In this document: piece after piece, positions 20,501 to 32,228 of the stretch | Layout: each line of letters starts with the position of its first letter | Numbering within the stretch: the first letter of the stretch is position 1 | Assembly: GCA_944989445.1 (NCBI GenBank) | Contig: CALYLW010000546.1 | Span: 186,001 to 250,000, forward strand | Source: Ampullaceana balthica | Lineage: Eukaryota; Mollusca; Gastropoda; Lymnaeidae | Length of the DNA: 64,000 nucleotides | Reading direction: 5' to 3' | Notes under the pieces: generated by a model | Told to the model about the DNA's origin: nothing | What the model saw: the letters and a program-made list of their open reading frames with translations, nothing else | Databases searched by the model: none | Translations under genes and position numbers: made by a program

Positions 20501-23500
20501 AATAGACTCAAAGAATGGAAGTTCCAAGATTTAAGATGATATCAAAAAGTATACTTTTATTTGTGGAGGAAGCATATTTCTTTTGCTTCCTTGCAATGTC
20601 AATAACAATAGATAGTGACATAGACCATAAAATTTGATTGACTCACCTCTGCTATGTCAACCTTCCTCTCCCAGCTTTTGACTTTCTTATTCAGCTCATA
20701 CATGGATGCTTTCTCTTTGACATATTCCATAACACTTGGCACCTTGAAATTGCTCAGCTGCTTGCGCAGTTTCTTGTTAATCTGTTCTGCCTTGGCCCGT
20801 TCCTGAAGAAATGATAATTTTGGTAGATCAATTGAAGATTAAAGCTTAATTTCTAAACACATATCTATGAAATGTTTGGCCATATTTAAAAGATCAATTA
20901 TATTATAACAGAAGACTGTTCATTCTGTTTTAAATGTAGCTTTTAACTTGTCATAATTTGAGAATATCTCACATTTAGTAAGAATGGTCTGATATTTTTA
21001 ACTGGCTGCAACATTGCAAACACGATGAACAAGTTAACTATGGGAATGGTGCTTAATCAAGAATAATAGTCCTGACAGTTATCCATAATATTGCCCCATA
21101 TCACTTACTTAGTTGAATAGACTTTTGAGAGAGTAGATAATGATGCTGTCACCATAGAATGTATTGCAGGTAGGATGTGCCGTGTTAGTAAGAAATGTAA
21201 GCTGGCTGTTTTTAAAATGGGTCACTTTTGTAAATTGGTTTGTTGTTTTGTATGTCATGATCAACGAAGACCACTCTGTACATCCTGTTTTGGGCTGTGG
21301 CAATCAGGTGAGTTTGTTGATGGCTGATGAGACCAATCAGGTGAGTTTGTTGGTGGCTGATGAGACCAATCAGGTGAGTTTTTTGGTGGCTGATGAGACC
21401 AATCAGGTGAGTTTGTTGGTGGCTGATGAGACCAATCAGGTGAGTTTGTTGGTGGCTGATTAGATCAATCAGGTGAGTTTGTTGGTGGCTGATTAGATCA
21501 ATCAGGTGAGTTTGTTGGTGGCTGATGAGACCAATCAGGTGAGTTTGTTGGTGGCTGATGAGACCAATCAGGTGAGTTTTTTGGTGGCTGATGAGACCAA
21601 TCAGGTGGGTTTGTTGGTGGCTGATGAGACCAATCAGGTGGGTTTGTTGGTGGCTCATGAGACCAATCCGGTGGGTTTGTTGGTGGTTGATGAGACCAAT
21701 CTTTGCCTGAGGGATACATACACTGATCAGAGCAAGAATGGCGAGGATGTCAGTATGGCATGGTCTTTCCTTGTCCTTGCCTGCCTGGATGATTCAGCAG
21801 CTTTTTGTCTGTTTGTTTCGTACATTGCAGCGGCATTCTGTCCTTGGATGTTGTTTTCCAGGAGTCATGCAATATGTCAAACACTTTGAATGAGATTTTT
21901 AGAGTTTATAATGATTTTTTAGACCTCTGCCAGCATGCTGTCCTTGTTTGAGCTCACCATAAAAAAGCCTCTTTGAAAACAATTGATCTGGAATGCACAT
22001 GACGTGCCCCACCCAGCGTAGTTGGGACTACATCAGGCTTGTGTAGACGCTGGAGATTATTGCCCTGATCAGTACTTGAGTACCTGGCACTTTTGATATT
22101 GAAGATTTTCTTGAAGCTTGTTGTGTGGAAGTGGTTCAGTAAACTTGCATGGGGTTGGTACACACTCCGCGTTATGCATGTGGTGGAAGTGGTTCAGTAA
22201 ACTTGCCATGGTGTTGGTACACACTCCACGTTACGCATGTGTACATTATAGTAGGGAGCACAACTGCTCTTTATCCTTTTATTTTAGTATGGATGCTCAC
22301 TAACATTATATTCCAGACACTGTCCTACACACATTGCACTAGCTTTTGAGGTATGCAGGTTCACTACATTGCCGATGTCGGGACTTGGAAACAATATGCT
22401 TCTGAGGTATGTGAAACAGTTCACTGCATTAGTTTTGGTACATTTAATAGTTGTGTTTGGCTCACTGCAGGGCTTTATGGGACTTCCATCATTTTTTGTG
22501 CCGATGATGAGTCCATAGTTTGAGCCGGCTATCGAACAATTTTCCACACAGCATTTCCAGTCGGTTTCTGAGTCAGTGTTGAGGTATTGTTGCTTTTAGC
22601 CTTCACATATTAAACAAATTACCATCATGGCAATACCTGTTGTCTAATAATTTGAATCTGTCCATGAAGACCCCTTTAGGATGGCTGAAAACATACTTGA
22701 CACCATTTTTTTTAATGGGAAGGGTTTAAATGCCTCTCCATTTTCCAAAGCTTGAGCCTGCATGCTATCGTAGAACTGCCTACTTTGGTACATACAACAA
22801 GAGAATGGCATGGACAAGGTTCATTAAGGAATCGCTTTATAAAAGAATGCTTTTCATCAAGAATTTGAGCTTTTTGTTTATTTAATTCATCTTTTCATTT
22901 AACTACAACAATGGTTTTTTTTTAACTTTTGTTTGTTCAGTTTTTCCTTTAGTTACATCAAGAAGTTTTTTATTGTGTATATTACCTTGGCAATTTTTCA
23001 GCAGGCTGACAATAAAAGTCACCAATTAGAGCAGAAAAAGAAAAACATTTTAATGTTTAACACTTACTGTTTCGGCTACTGATGTCTCTGCTTGAATTCT
23101 TGAATCCATATCTTGACGGAAGTTAATTTCACTCTTTAGCCTCTCAGACTCTTTTGTAAGGGTTAGCAGCTTTTTCTGATTGAACAAAATATCAACTTGG
23201 TGCAGAAATCTCAAAGATGTTTAATTGAACAATTATTTAATGAGTCAACAGAAGTGCATGAAACTAAATGGTTCATTAGAATTGAGTAAATAGAGGAATT
23301 ATCATATTTATTTTTTTATTCAATTTACATAAATTAACCATATTCAAAAATAAACTTTTTAAAAATACTATTGAAAATAGAAAATTATCAAAACTTTTTT
23401 TTTCACTGGATTTTCGAAGTTGATAAGATTTCATCAAAAACAAAATACTCAGCTAGAGTTAATTTTAAATAGATTTGAAAAACTTTCTAAACCCTCTAAT

Positions 23501-26500
23501 CTTACATTCCATATTTATCTTATCTTATCTATACAGACGCTCCTTCTATCCAGAAGATAATTGCGTCCACAGACCATGACGGATGATCTGTTGGCAAGTG
23601 ATGCAGCGTTCACAGGCCACGGCTTTGTGGGTTCCACGCATTACCCAGCCGCCTCATTACTGTTAAGTACCCATTCGGAGCTGTGTGACTCAGGGATGCC
23701 CTAGGCCACAGGAACAAATCCTTGCCTTCACATGGATTCGAACCCGTGACCATCGGTACGCCAGTCGAGCGCGCTGCCACTCGACCACCACGCCCCACTT
23801 GAGTATTTTAACACATGAGTAATATGCCTACCTTTTATGAGTTTAACACTTGAGTTGTTTATGCCTACCTTGAAAGAGTTTAACACCTGCAGTGTATTAT
23901 ACCTACCTTGAAAGAGTTTAACAATTGCAGTGTATTATACCTACCTTGAAAGAGTTTAACAATTGCAGTGTATTATACCTACCTTGTAAGAGTTTAACAA
24001 TTGCAGTGTATTATACCTACCTTGTAAGAGTTTAACACCTGCAGTGTATTATACCTACCTTGTAAGAGTTTAACACCTGCAGTGTATTATACCTACCTTG
24101 TAAGAGTTTAACACCTGCAGTGTATTATACCTACCTTGTAAGAGTTTAACACCTGCAGTGTATTATACCTACCTTGTAAGAGTTTAACACCTGCAGTGTA
24201 TTATACCTACCTTGTAAGAGTTTAACACCTGCAGTGTATTATACCTACCTTGTAAGAGTTTAACACCTGCAGTGTATTTCCAGCCATAAGTTTAAGTCTC
24301 AACAGATCCTGGTTCCTTTCATCTATTTTCTCTAAAAATTGCTGGTTTTCTATTTTGAGCTGATTGAAATCAACTTCATTGAGAACCTCTCCCATCTCTT
24401 CTTTCTGAAAACAAAATATTATTTAAATGTAAATGATAGTTTTCAAACTAGGTAACAATGAACTAGTAAAAAAAAATTGTCATTAGTAACTGGTTTTAAT
24501 TATTTTCTTTATAACTTTTCATTTAATGTTTTTACCTGGTTATCAAGCTCTTTATATTTACATAATTTGTAAAACAAACAAACAAAATAATGTAGTGTAA
24601 CATGTGTACCTGTCTTAGCTGCATCATGAGCTTCTTCTTCTGAACTTTGAGTTGTGCATTTTTAAGTCGAAGTTTTTCAATTAAGGCATCCTAAAAATAG
24701 GGAAAGAAAAAATAACTGGTAGGATTTACTTTAACTCTTTGTTAATCTACCCAGGTCATCTTTTTAAAATATTGATTAGTATTCCAGATCATTTTCATAA
24801 ACTCAAAAAAATTTGAACCTTTGAGTGTTTGGCTAATACATACTAACATTCACTGACATCTGTCATGAGGATAAGACAATCCATCTTTAAATTAGTTAAG
24901 TGTAATGAATCTTATGTTTGGATTAACATTGTCATTTTATTTTATAAAAAAATTATTTGCTCTAGGGCTGTTAATGATTAATTTAAATTTAATCGTTAAC
25001 TTTAAAAAAATAACGATTAATTAATTGTTAATTTGGATTAAAGACAAAAATTAAAATTTATGATTTCATAAGTAACACTTATTAAACGTTCTTGTTGAAA
25101 TTCTAAATAACACTGGAATGTCTCTTTTATATGTTATCTTTTACCAACTACGCAAAAAGACAAGTGTGTTGTCATTATTTGGTTCGAATGATGAGCGGGT
25201 CTAATTGACAAAATAACCAGCCGAGCTGTACAATCATTCACATGGAACTGAGGTAACTGGTATGTACAAAACGGTATTGGCAAGGAATGACAGTCAGTCA
25301 TTCAATAGTTTAAAACCAAATGTTCGTGTAATCGTCAGGTAATTTGTTATTATTTATCGGCCGCTATTTTTTATTAATTTTTTTTTACTTTTTGACTTCC
25401 AATAATTTGTAAGTGATGGGTCGATTAATCGTTAAAAAATAATTTAGTCGTTAAAAGTTTTTAACGATTAATCGAGAAATTAATAGTTAATTTTCGCAGC
25501 CCTTAATTTGCTCCTGTTCTACTTCCGGCCAATGATTTTTTTGTATTGTGACCTTATGACTTACCCGAGTCCTAAGTTTATCCTCAAAATATCTCATACA
25601 TTTTTCCGCTATCACTTTATTTGTGCGGTGATTCACAGAACCTTTAACAATATCTCTTTCAAATTCATAGGATTCTTTTTTCACTTCAGACAATCTTATG
25701 TCAGCTTCTTCCATGATAGCCTGTTAGGATAATCATTGGTCTTAAGTTTAAGTTCATCTTAAAATAAAATTAACTTAAAGCTTCGAGAAAAAAAAACAGA
25801 CAAAGACAAATAAATCTAATAAAAGGAAATGAAAACTTAGCTGTGGTGTAATCCAAAGCCAAAAAGAGCAGTCAAACAATGAAAAACAGCAATGAAAAAA
25901 AATTAAAAGCAGGAAGCCTTTTACATTTATAATAACTCTTGCAAGCTACTCTAAGTGATTTTTTTACAAGTAGTAATAATTAAAACAAGTAACAACACAT
26001 AGTCTTAAAAACATCATTAATTTGAGGACTCTATTGCCTCAGTAAAGTATTAAAATAAATATTTGAAATATCTAACTTCCAAACCTTAAGGGTGTCCAAG
26101 ACTTTTTCTGAATCATCTCTCAACCTATTAATGTCATCTCTCAGTTCTTCAATTTCTCTTTGGGCAATATCACATTTTTGTTCTGGGGTTAACTTTAATG
26201 ATTTATCTACAGCACTTGCGCGGGTCTTTGCACGCACACGTTGAGCTAAATTATGTTCAGTTCTTGTTTGCTTGCTTTGGTAACTTGTTAACAATGGGCT
26301 ATCTGGGGGTTCTGAACGTTCAAGATATTTTTCAAACATGAGAGTTTCAGCTTGCAAAGTTTCAATAGCATTACTGTGAGGGGGAAAAGAATGTGTAAAT
26401 ATTTTGTAAGAACACAGAATGTGTAAATATTTTGTAAGAACACAAGTTAAACAATGATGAAGACAAAGTGAAAACTTCCTAACTACTAAACAACATATGC

Positions 26501-29500
26501 ATCCATGTAAAACTTTATTAAAATTCATAAAATGTGCTTTGTTTTTATCCCTCTGTACTATATTAATATTTTTATTTTCAACCCTATTTCAAACTGCACA
26601 TTTATTACACAATTTATAATATAGACTATTTCTATAATTTTTTTAAATATCCATTTAACGCTATGTTTGTCAGTAGTTAGTTTTGCATGAGATAAATTTA
26701 TCAAAAATAAAACAGATGATATTGGTAAGATGCAGAGGCGTCACTAGGGTTGGTGTCACCCGGGGCGGTAGCTCTTGGTGTCACACGACTTGCCCCATAA
26801 ATCTCCTCGAGTCTGCCAAATACCGGGAACACACAGATTCGTTAGTAACGTTTGAAAATATAGATCACATGTTTGTTACAAAGGCATTAGGAGAAAAGTA
26901 GAATTTAAAGTCGATAGGTAAAATATTGTAACATTTAAAAACTAAGAACTAAATAGGAAAAATGTTAATTTTAAATTTTTTATTTTAACATAAAATTATA
27001 AATTTTAAGTAAAATTGTTAAATAACTGTTATTTTTTCAAATTTCACAAATTTGCATCTACATTGGGTTCCATTAAAATTTACCATTACATTACATTACC
27101 AAAATTAGATTATATTACCAACCATTACAGCACAACTTCAAATGAGGTAAGGTTGTAACCGTTCTGTTTTGGGTTTGCAAAATCTGCAACTATCAGAATA
27201 ATATGTAATAATTTAAAATACAATGTCATTAAACATATTTAAAGAATCAGAATTTAGCTTTTCTGGCCTTTAAAACTGAAAACTTGTTTATAACGTCATC
27301 GAAATCGAGTTCTTGTGCCGAATCACTCTCAATGGATAACATGGCAAGATCAGAAAGACTTGACTGCCCCATTGTAGATCGCAAATAATTCTTTATAAGC
27401 TTTAGCTTTGAAAAACTCCTTTCACATGAAGCCACAGACACACAGATTGTAACAAATTATCGTAAACTCAATGTGAGATAGGGGAGAGATTCTATGAAGT
27501 CCCATTCAGCTACAAATTTCAAAACGCCAAGTACGGACCAGTCTTCAGCCTCTTTGAGATCGATCTCTGCTGCCTTCAGGTGTCTTCTCAGCCTTGGTAT
27601 TTCTAATAAAAGCTCTTCCTCTGACAACTCATCATAGAAAGTGGACAACCTTGGAATGGACTTTAGTAATTCTTCTTCAGTGGAAGATATCAAGCTTTTG
27701 GCTTGAACAGCCTTAAACATGGTTGCTACTTCCTTGATTGCACTTGATCTGATCTGGAGTTCAGAATGGAAACGATCAATACACTCAAACATCGAGCTTT
27801 TGTTTTCTTCTTGCAGCGTTAGTCCAGCATCTCTTGTTTTCTCACCTGTCACCCTTTTCTTCAACCTGTGTCTGTTCTCTCCTGAAACTCCAAGTTGTTC
27901 TGATTTTAAAAGCGCTGGGATATTGTCCATGTTTCAATCGATCATAGCACAAATTGTGAAAGGTGTAACGTTGAGCTTTGTATTTGTTTAATAATAAAGC
28001 TCAAATCTATTGTTTTCACTACACGATTCGTTTGTGTTGTTTTTTTAATTTCATTCACTTTCATCGTGCGCTCTTTAATGACATACATGTGCCAAAATTT
28101 ATTATTTAAAGAAGGACAATGTTCCCAACATTCGCTCTCCTAGAATAATGTTCTATGTGATGTTTGATAGACCTATATTGAGTTAGGACCTTGTTATTTT
28201 GTACTACCTACAAAATTGTCTCAGGATACAACTTTCAAAATTTGTGCTATGATAGATTGAAACATGGACAATATCCCAGCGGCAATAACTCATTTTTGTC
28301 AAAAACTCAACTTAGAACATTGTCATTCTAGGGGACGAATGTCAAACAAGCCTTAAATTGAAAAAAAGTTAGTTAATTAATTTAATGACATTTTTTAAAG
28401 TTTAAGTCTTGTCTGTCATACTTTAAAAGAACATTAAATTTTCTAAAATTCGTCTAACTTTTGAACGTGTCCAAAATGTAAGTATCATTTGGCATACTTT
28501 TGTAACTTTCTTTAAAAATTAGTCAATCATTATTATGAATTATTTAACCAGGAAAAGGTATACTATAATGTGGCATTTTGACTCAAAAATAATTCAAGAA
28601 AATTCTCACTATCTTTCCCTGTTTTAACAAAATTAAATAAAGGATTCAACTGGCTTACCTTTGCTGCTCCAAGAATGTGGAATCATGAATTGTAGACAAA
28701 ATACTTGAATTTAATAGATTATATATTCAGTAATATGCTTTATAATGTTCAGACCAGACGGTTTTCAACGTTAAAAATGCGTCGCTGCAGGTGCGGTTCT
28801 GATCGCGTCGTTCAAAATCAATTTTACTTCGGCTGCCGATAGTACGCATCCCCCGATCTATCAGTGAAAATCGTTTCATACGAAATCGAAAAGACTGAAA
28901 TGTTTTTATGTGAAATTAATTTAGTGTTAAAGGTTCTTTTAAAAAGTACCTATACTCAAGAAAAATACGAAAATCATGTTTCTTAGAGTACATTACATTA
29001 ACATAGATATGCATGTTTAATAATTATAAATTTAAAATAATAATAACTCAAACACGTTAAATACCTTATTTTCCTATAAATAAAAAAGACAAAGAGTAAC
29101 CTATCTTTTTTTTAAAAGAAATATTATCCCCCCCCCCACAACTGTCGTGGAGGAAGTAGTGCGTTGGGATTTGTCTCACAGGCTGACATCGTGTGTCGGT
29201 ATGTCAAAGCCCAGTATGTTGGATTTTCTTCTAAAACGAAAGACACTGCTTCTTTTATGTCCAGCCTTTTTTTAATTGTGCGGCTTTTTATTTTTTATTT
29301 TTTTCCTAATTAGTTTTATGGTAGTTTGTGGAGACGTTTTATTATTGCCTGTTAAATGATATTTTATTTTATTAATAAGTTTTCGGTTTAAACGTATTTC
29401 ATTGTATTTCTCAATTTCTTTCTAGATGAAAAAAATGTGTCTTCTTTTTTTTCTGACATAAAATCGTACACAGTAAATTTTAGGCTTGGGTGTCACCCCC

Positions 29501-32228
29501 TGATGGGTGTCACCCGGGGCGGCCCGCCCCCTCCGCACCCCCCTAGTGACGCCACTGGTAAGATGCCATTTTAGAAGCCACCTTGTAGCAGATTTTTCAA
29601 TTTCTTGGTTATTTTCACATTATATAGAGCACCTTATAGTTGGGAAAGCATCTGGGACAGTTAACATCACAACAGTGAGGTCATAGATACAACAGTCAAC
29701 ATTCTCGACTCTCTATTTAAAATATATCGGTTGAGTAGCGAGTTCTCTAAGATTGGAAAGGAGTACCTCTTGAAGATCCAAAAGTAAAAAATAATAAGCA
29801 ATTTTGCAAAATATAGAGAAATTAAACAACCCCGTAAAAACTAAGTTTTTGACTATAAATTCCTTATATACGAGACATATTTAAAAATATTGATCATGTT
29901 CAAATGCGACAAACATTTACGGACTGAAACTGCATTAACTCCCCTTAGCTGTAAAATTGGGGGGGGGGAAGGTTTGGTCACTGATCGCTGGACTAAACTC
30001 ACCGTGACACGTAAAATGTAAACAAAAGCACGCCGCTACATGTAGTTATATAGAGATAAACTAAAAATGCATTAATTTAATTATGGTAGGTTTGATCGAT
30101 CTGAAATTTTGAAACAATGCATTGCTAGGTGACAAGCATCTATGATCTATGTGCAAAATTTCATTTCAATGGCATCACGGAAAGTGTGTCAATTTTTACT
30201 TTTGTTTTTCCGCCCGCCCGCGAACGACAGACAGAGAGAGATGACGACAAGATTTTGAAGTTAATATAAGGGATTTAAAAACAACGCTCTCTGTACCAGG
30301 AAACATCTTTAACAGAATTATTCTAAATAGAATAAATGACCAGATTGACTTGTAGCAAACAGATCAACAGGATGGCTTTGGCACAGATCCTGCCAAGACT
30401 AAAAGGCAACACCACAAAACCATATAGAACAGCAGTTCATAGTTTAAACAACTGCAAAAAGGCCACTGATAATTTGGTCTGAAAAACTTTGTGAAAACTT
30501 ATCCAACATTGTAAATTATGGCTATGACTATGGGCCTATGGGCCACCAGGAAAAATGTTAAGAATAATTCAAACTTCTTATTAAGAATGACAAGCATAAA
30601 GACTTACAGAGACATAATAATGAAAACAGGAGTTAGGCAAGGATGCCTCTGATCCTTCTTCCTGAGATATGACAATTTTGATTTTTTTGTCAAAGTACAC
30701 GGTACGTAATAGTGATAGATAAGTCATCAATATACATAATTTGCAATGTATGTCCCGTCCCATCTGTCCTGTCCGTGACGCTACTAATTTTAGAAAGCAG
30801 CGCACCAAATTACTGCACCAAAAATAACTCTTTTCGAACGTTCCGCATAAAATTGTTCAGTAAACTATCATTTGCGTGGCCACGATGGCGGCTCGTCATT
30901 TCTGTGTGGCCATCTTTGTTGCTAAGGCACGTGACCCCTGGAAAGTAGTGCAAACCATTGGAATTTAGAGAGAGGTGATTCTCGAATTTGTAGCTTTTTA
31001 GAAACATGACAATTTTGGAAAACAGCAAAACTGCTACTAAAAAAATAGACCGGTGGTGATTCTTAAATTATAGGCTATTTTAGCAACCTGCCAAGTTTGG
31101 AAAACAGCGAAAAATATGAAGAAAAAAATAATACTCACTGTTCATACGTCTGAATCACGAAAATGGGAAGGCCAGACACTTTTTAAAAACTATAAAGCTA
31201 AAGCTAACCCTAACTCTAAAATTATAAAGCTAAACCTAACCCTAACATTCTATAGCTAAACCTAACCCTGACAATTCCAGTTTGAAAAATTCACCTTCCT
31301 TTTTGAACAATGTTACACAAAAATTCAGAAAACTTTCAACTGCGATGCTACTGCACCCAGAATTTCAGGCGAAAAGAATTTGCACCCACGAATTTTCGCT
31401 GGCTGTTGTGCATCTTCATGCGCATTATAGAATATAGTGCCGCCTTTAACGAGTCTCATTAAGTCTTAAGACCCCTCCACTTTAACCCAACGCCCCTTTT
31501 CTTTTCCTTTAAGTGTTATTAAAAGTGTTTTGCATCTTATCCCCAACCCTTTAGTTCTCTATTATGACTAGTGACGCCTATGAAGACCAACAGACAAGAT
31601 ACATTGCAAGGGGAGGCAATCGAGTAAAATAAAAGGGCAAGGGGAGGTAATCCAGGAAAAACAAAAATTTAACTTGTGTATAGCAACAGTACCATCCCGA
31701 GCCGCCATCTTGGCAATGGAAACGATAACCAGCCAATTGCTCAATGTGAAAATAAATGAATAAAATAAAAATAAATAAAAGTTCCGTATAACATTATTTT
31801 TTTATTCTAATGACACTAAAGACTAATGTGTATTTTTTCAAAATAAATATATTTCAGCTGAAAGTTATTTATTTTTAAAACTTCCATCATTTCTGACGGG
31901 CAATACACTAGTAAAACTTATATTATATGATATAAGTCATAATAAGCTTTTAATAAGTATACGTTTATAAGTTATAGTTATAATAAGTAATAAGTAAGGA
32001 GTAAGGACAGTAAGTCAGTAAGGAGTCAGTAGGAGAATCACAGCATTGTTAGGTTTTGTTGTTTTTTACATAAAAATATTGAAATTAGTTCTAATTACTA
32101 AAATTAACGAAACTGTGGTCTCCGTACTTTGTTTCTATCACTTGCTGTTGAAGAGCTTCAGTTGATATGTCCTGAAATGGCTCTCCTACGCTATCAGAGC
32201 GGACACTACCAGCCTCCGACCCCTCCAT
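17600..32228 (-). CDS. CCDC113: coiled-coil domain-containing protein 113 (CCDC113/CFAP263), complete
   Basis: Axonemal coiled-coil protein, partner of CCDC96 in motile cilia in other species. Eight minus-strand exons join in frame: 32128-32228 (ATG at 32226-32228), 26085-26373, 25565-25720, 24610-24690, 24249-24404, 23068-23175, 20647-20802 and 17600-17692 (stop TAG). They give 379 residues, against about 377 in the human protein. Signature stretches, in order, are LQAETLMFEKYLER, LTPEQKCDIAQREIEELRDD, EEADIRLSEVKKESYEFERD, LRLKNAQLKVQKKKLMMQLR, EVDFNQLKIENQQFLEKIDE, KAEQINKKLRKQLSNFKVPS, SWERKVDIAE and MALKTHRKTWQ. The whole chain from about residue 30 is heptad-rich, with no membrane segment. 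Exon 1 is separated from exon 2 by about 5.75 kb holding a hAT element and a LINE relic. Introns are otherwise loaded with repeats, but the frame is intact. Confidence 0.95.
17788..20406. mobile_element. hAT transposon copy A (ZMYM1-like transposase relic)
   Basis: Termini CAGTGGCGTCACTAGGG and (reverse-complemented right end) CAGAGGCGTCACTAGGG, flanked by a perfect 8-bp duplication CCCTGTAT (17780-17787 and 20407-20414). Inside, the minus strand from about 19830 to 19260 encodes hAT transposase pieces with stops: PCTAHSINLVGKSAAGCPDA, HMKLIPGNKALCDTRWSA. A pogo-like end (18392) and a fragment ending in a GTCGTCCATAAATGACGTCA-type terminus (about 19979-20340) are nested inside. The element lies in the last CCDC113 intron, 95 bp upstream of the final coding exon. 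Confidence 0.9.
18392..18480 (+). mobile_element. single pogo/Tigger-like terminus
   Basis: After a TA dinucleotide, CAGGTAGTCCCCCGGTTACG and then GTTACGAACGC resemble Tigger ends. No matching right end follows, so only a truncated end survives inside hAT copy A. Confidence 0.4.
21120..22570 (-). mobile_element. LINE relic (reverse-transcriptase C-terminal half), minus strand
   Basis: Broken frames reading down from 22570 encode a reverse-transcriptase ORF end: NYGLIIGTKNDGSP, TNAVNCFTYLRSILFPSPDI, LNHFHTTSFKKIFNIKSARY, AAMYETNRQKAAESSRQART, and the zinc-finger stub IGLISHQQTH. A 61-bp tandem duplication (about 22117-22236) repeats the VYQPHASLLNHFH-type segment. The zinc-finger stub is expanded into the array at 21307-21697, and LINE-like 3' sequence continues to about 21120. 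It sits in the CCDC113 intron between exons 6 and 7. Confidence 0.75.
21307..21697 (-). repeat. minisatellite grown from a LINE zinc-finger codon block, 33-bp unit, about 12 copies
   Basis: Unit on the plus strand: CAGGTGAGTTTGTTGGTGGC then TGATGAGACCAAT. On the minus strand each 33-bp unit encodes IGLISHQQTHL, the second half of the C-terminal zinc finger of the LINE in which it lies. Because 33 is a multiple of three, long open frames result in both directions (about 100-150 residues). They are not genes. The CAGGTGAGT in each unit looks like a donor site, but is explained by the LINE sequence. Confidence 0.9.
23511..23797 (-). mobile_element. tRNA-derived SINE, copy 2
   Basis: Same family as 3296-3548, well preserved. 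Minus-strand B box GGGTTCGAATCC, the head with GTGGTCGAGTGGCAGCGCGC, and the tail TTATCTTCTGGATAGAAGGA followed by GATAA repeats. It lies in the CCDC113 intron between exons 5 and 6. Confidence 0.88.
23812..24280 (-). repeat. minisatellite copying the CCDC113 exon 5 end and donor, 37-bp unit, about 12 copies
   Basis: On the minus strand the exon end CTGCAGGTGTTAAACTCTTA, then CAAG|GTAGGTATAATACA, is repeated about twelve times downstream of the true donor at 24248. Units nearest the exon are identical. Distal ones (toward 23820) diverge (CTTGAAAGAG, AACAATTGCAG). Read-through of the first donor meets TAA within the first repeated unit. Confidence 0.95.
24963..25505. mobile_element. short hAT-type element with perfect target duplication
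   Basis: Ends TAGGGCTG and (reverse complement) TAAGGGCTG, flanked by identical 8-bp ATTTGCTC (24955-24962 and 25506-25513). The AT-rich subterminal region repeats TTAATCGTTAA motifs. It is non-autonomous, about 540 bp. A longer relative with transposase coding lies at 35340-38438. It ends only about 60 bp from the donor of CCDC113 exon 3. Confidence 0.9.
26385..26442. repeat. two-copy tandem duplication upstream of CCDC113 exon 2
   Basis: GAATGTGTAAATATTTTGTA with AGAACACA follows itself once. It lies just upstream, on the minus strand, of the acceptor for the exon starting at 26373. Confidence 0.8.
26733..29557 (-). mobile_element. hAT transposon copy B
   Basis: Termini CAGAGGCGTCACTAGGG and (reverse complement) CAGTGGCGTCACTAGGG, with a perfect 8-bp duplication GTAAGATG (26725-26732 and 29558-29565). 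It encodes a broken hAT transposase on the minus strand (27247-27930). An internal inverted repeat pairs about 27912-27962 with 28225-28278 (shared GATATTGTCCATGTTTCAAT). Same family as 17788-20406. Inserted in CCDC113 intron 1. Confidence 0.93.
27247..27930 (-). pseudogene. hAT transposase C-terminal part, one in-frame stop
   Basis: The minus-strand reading frame contains MFECIDRFHSELQIRSSAIK, EEELLLEIPRLRRHL, then a TAA near 27455, then VSVASCERSFSKLKLIKNYL and STMGQSSLSDLAMLSIES. The last two are the conserved hAT dimerisation motif of ZMYM1-like transposases. Only the single TAA breaks this segment, so decay is recent. The upstream (N-terminal) coding is fragmentary. Confidence 0.85.
29640..30670 (+). 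mobile_element. LINE reverse-transcriptase relic, split by a later insertion
   Basis: The plus strand encodes decayed RT blocks: DWKGVPLEDPK near 29750, then after an interruption (29822-30284) SVPGNIFNRIILNRINDQID, and KTGVRQGCL near 30640. The order matches fingers-to-palm of a LINE RT. Stops are frequent. The break falls between two adjacent conserved RT motifs. It lies in CCDC113 intron 1. Confidence 0.65.
29822..30284 (+). mobile_element. dispersed repeat family R450, copy 1
   Basis: Starts near ACAACCCCGTAAAAACTAAG, TTTTTGACTATAAATTCCTT, ATATACGAGACAT. Contains GATCGATCTGAAATTTTGA and ends in AATATAAGGGATTTAAAAA. Similar copies are at 42573-43085, 62595-63021 and, inverted and diverged, 53695-54075. 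Near the ends, AAATCCCTTATAT and ATATAAGGGATTT are inverted repeats. No coding seen. I do not recognise the family. Confidence 0.8.
31185..31275. repeat. telomere-like degenerate tandem repeat
   Basis: Three roughly 28-bp units, AAGCTAAACCTAACCCTAAC plus ATTATA-type spacer, contain CCTAACCCTAAC, the animal telomere hexamer on the C-strand. Copies are few and interrupted. Confidence 0.6.

Noticed and set aside
21164..21889. Several 75-150 residue frames with VADETNQVSLL or SHQQTHLIGL repeats
   Set aside because: Explained by the 33-bp array from the LINE zinc-finger block.
30880..31725. Possible RFX X-box motifs (GTTGCTAAGGCAC; GTTTCCATTGCCAA, reverse strand) for the ciliary gene
   Set aside because: Two or more mismatches to the consensus, and both lie inside intron 1 rather than upstream of the start.
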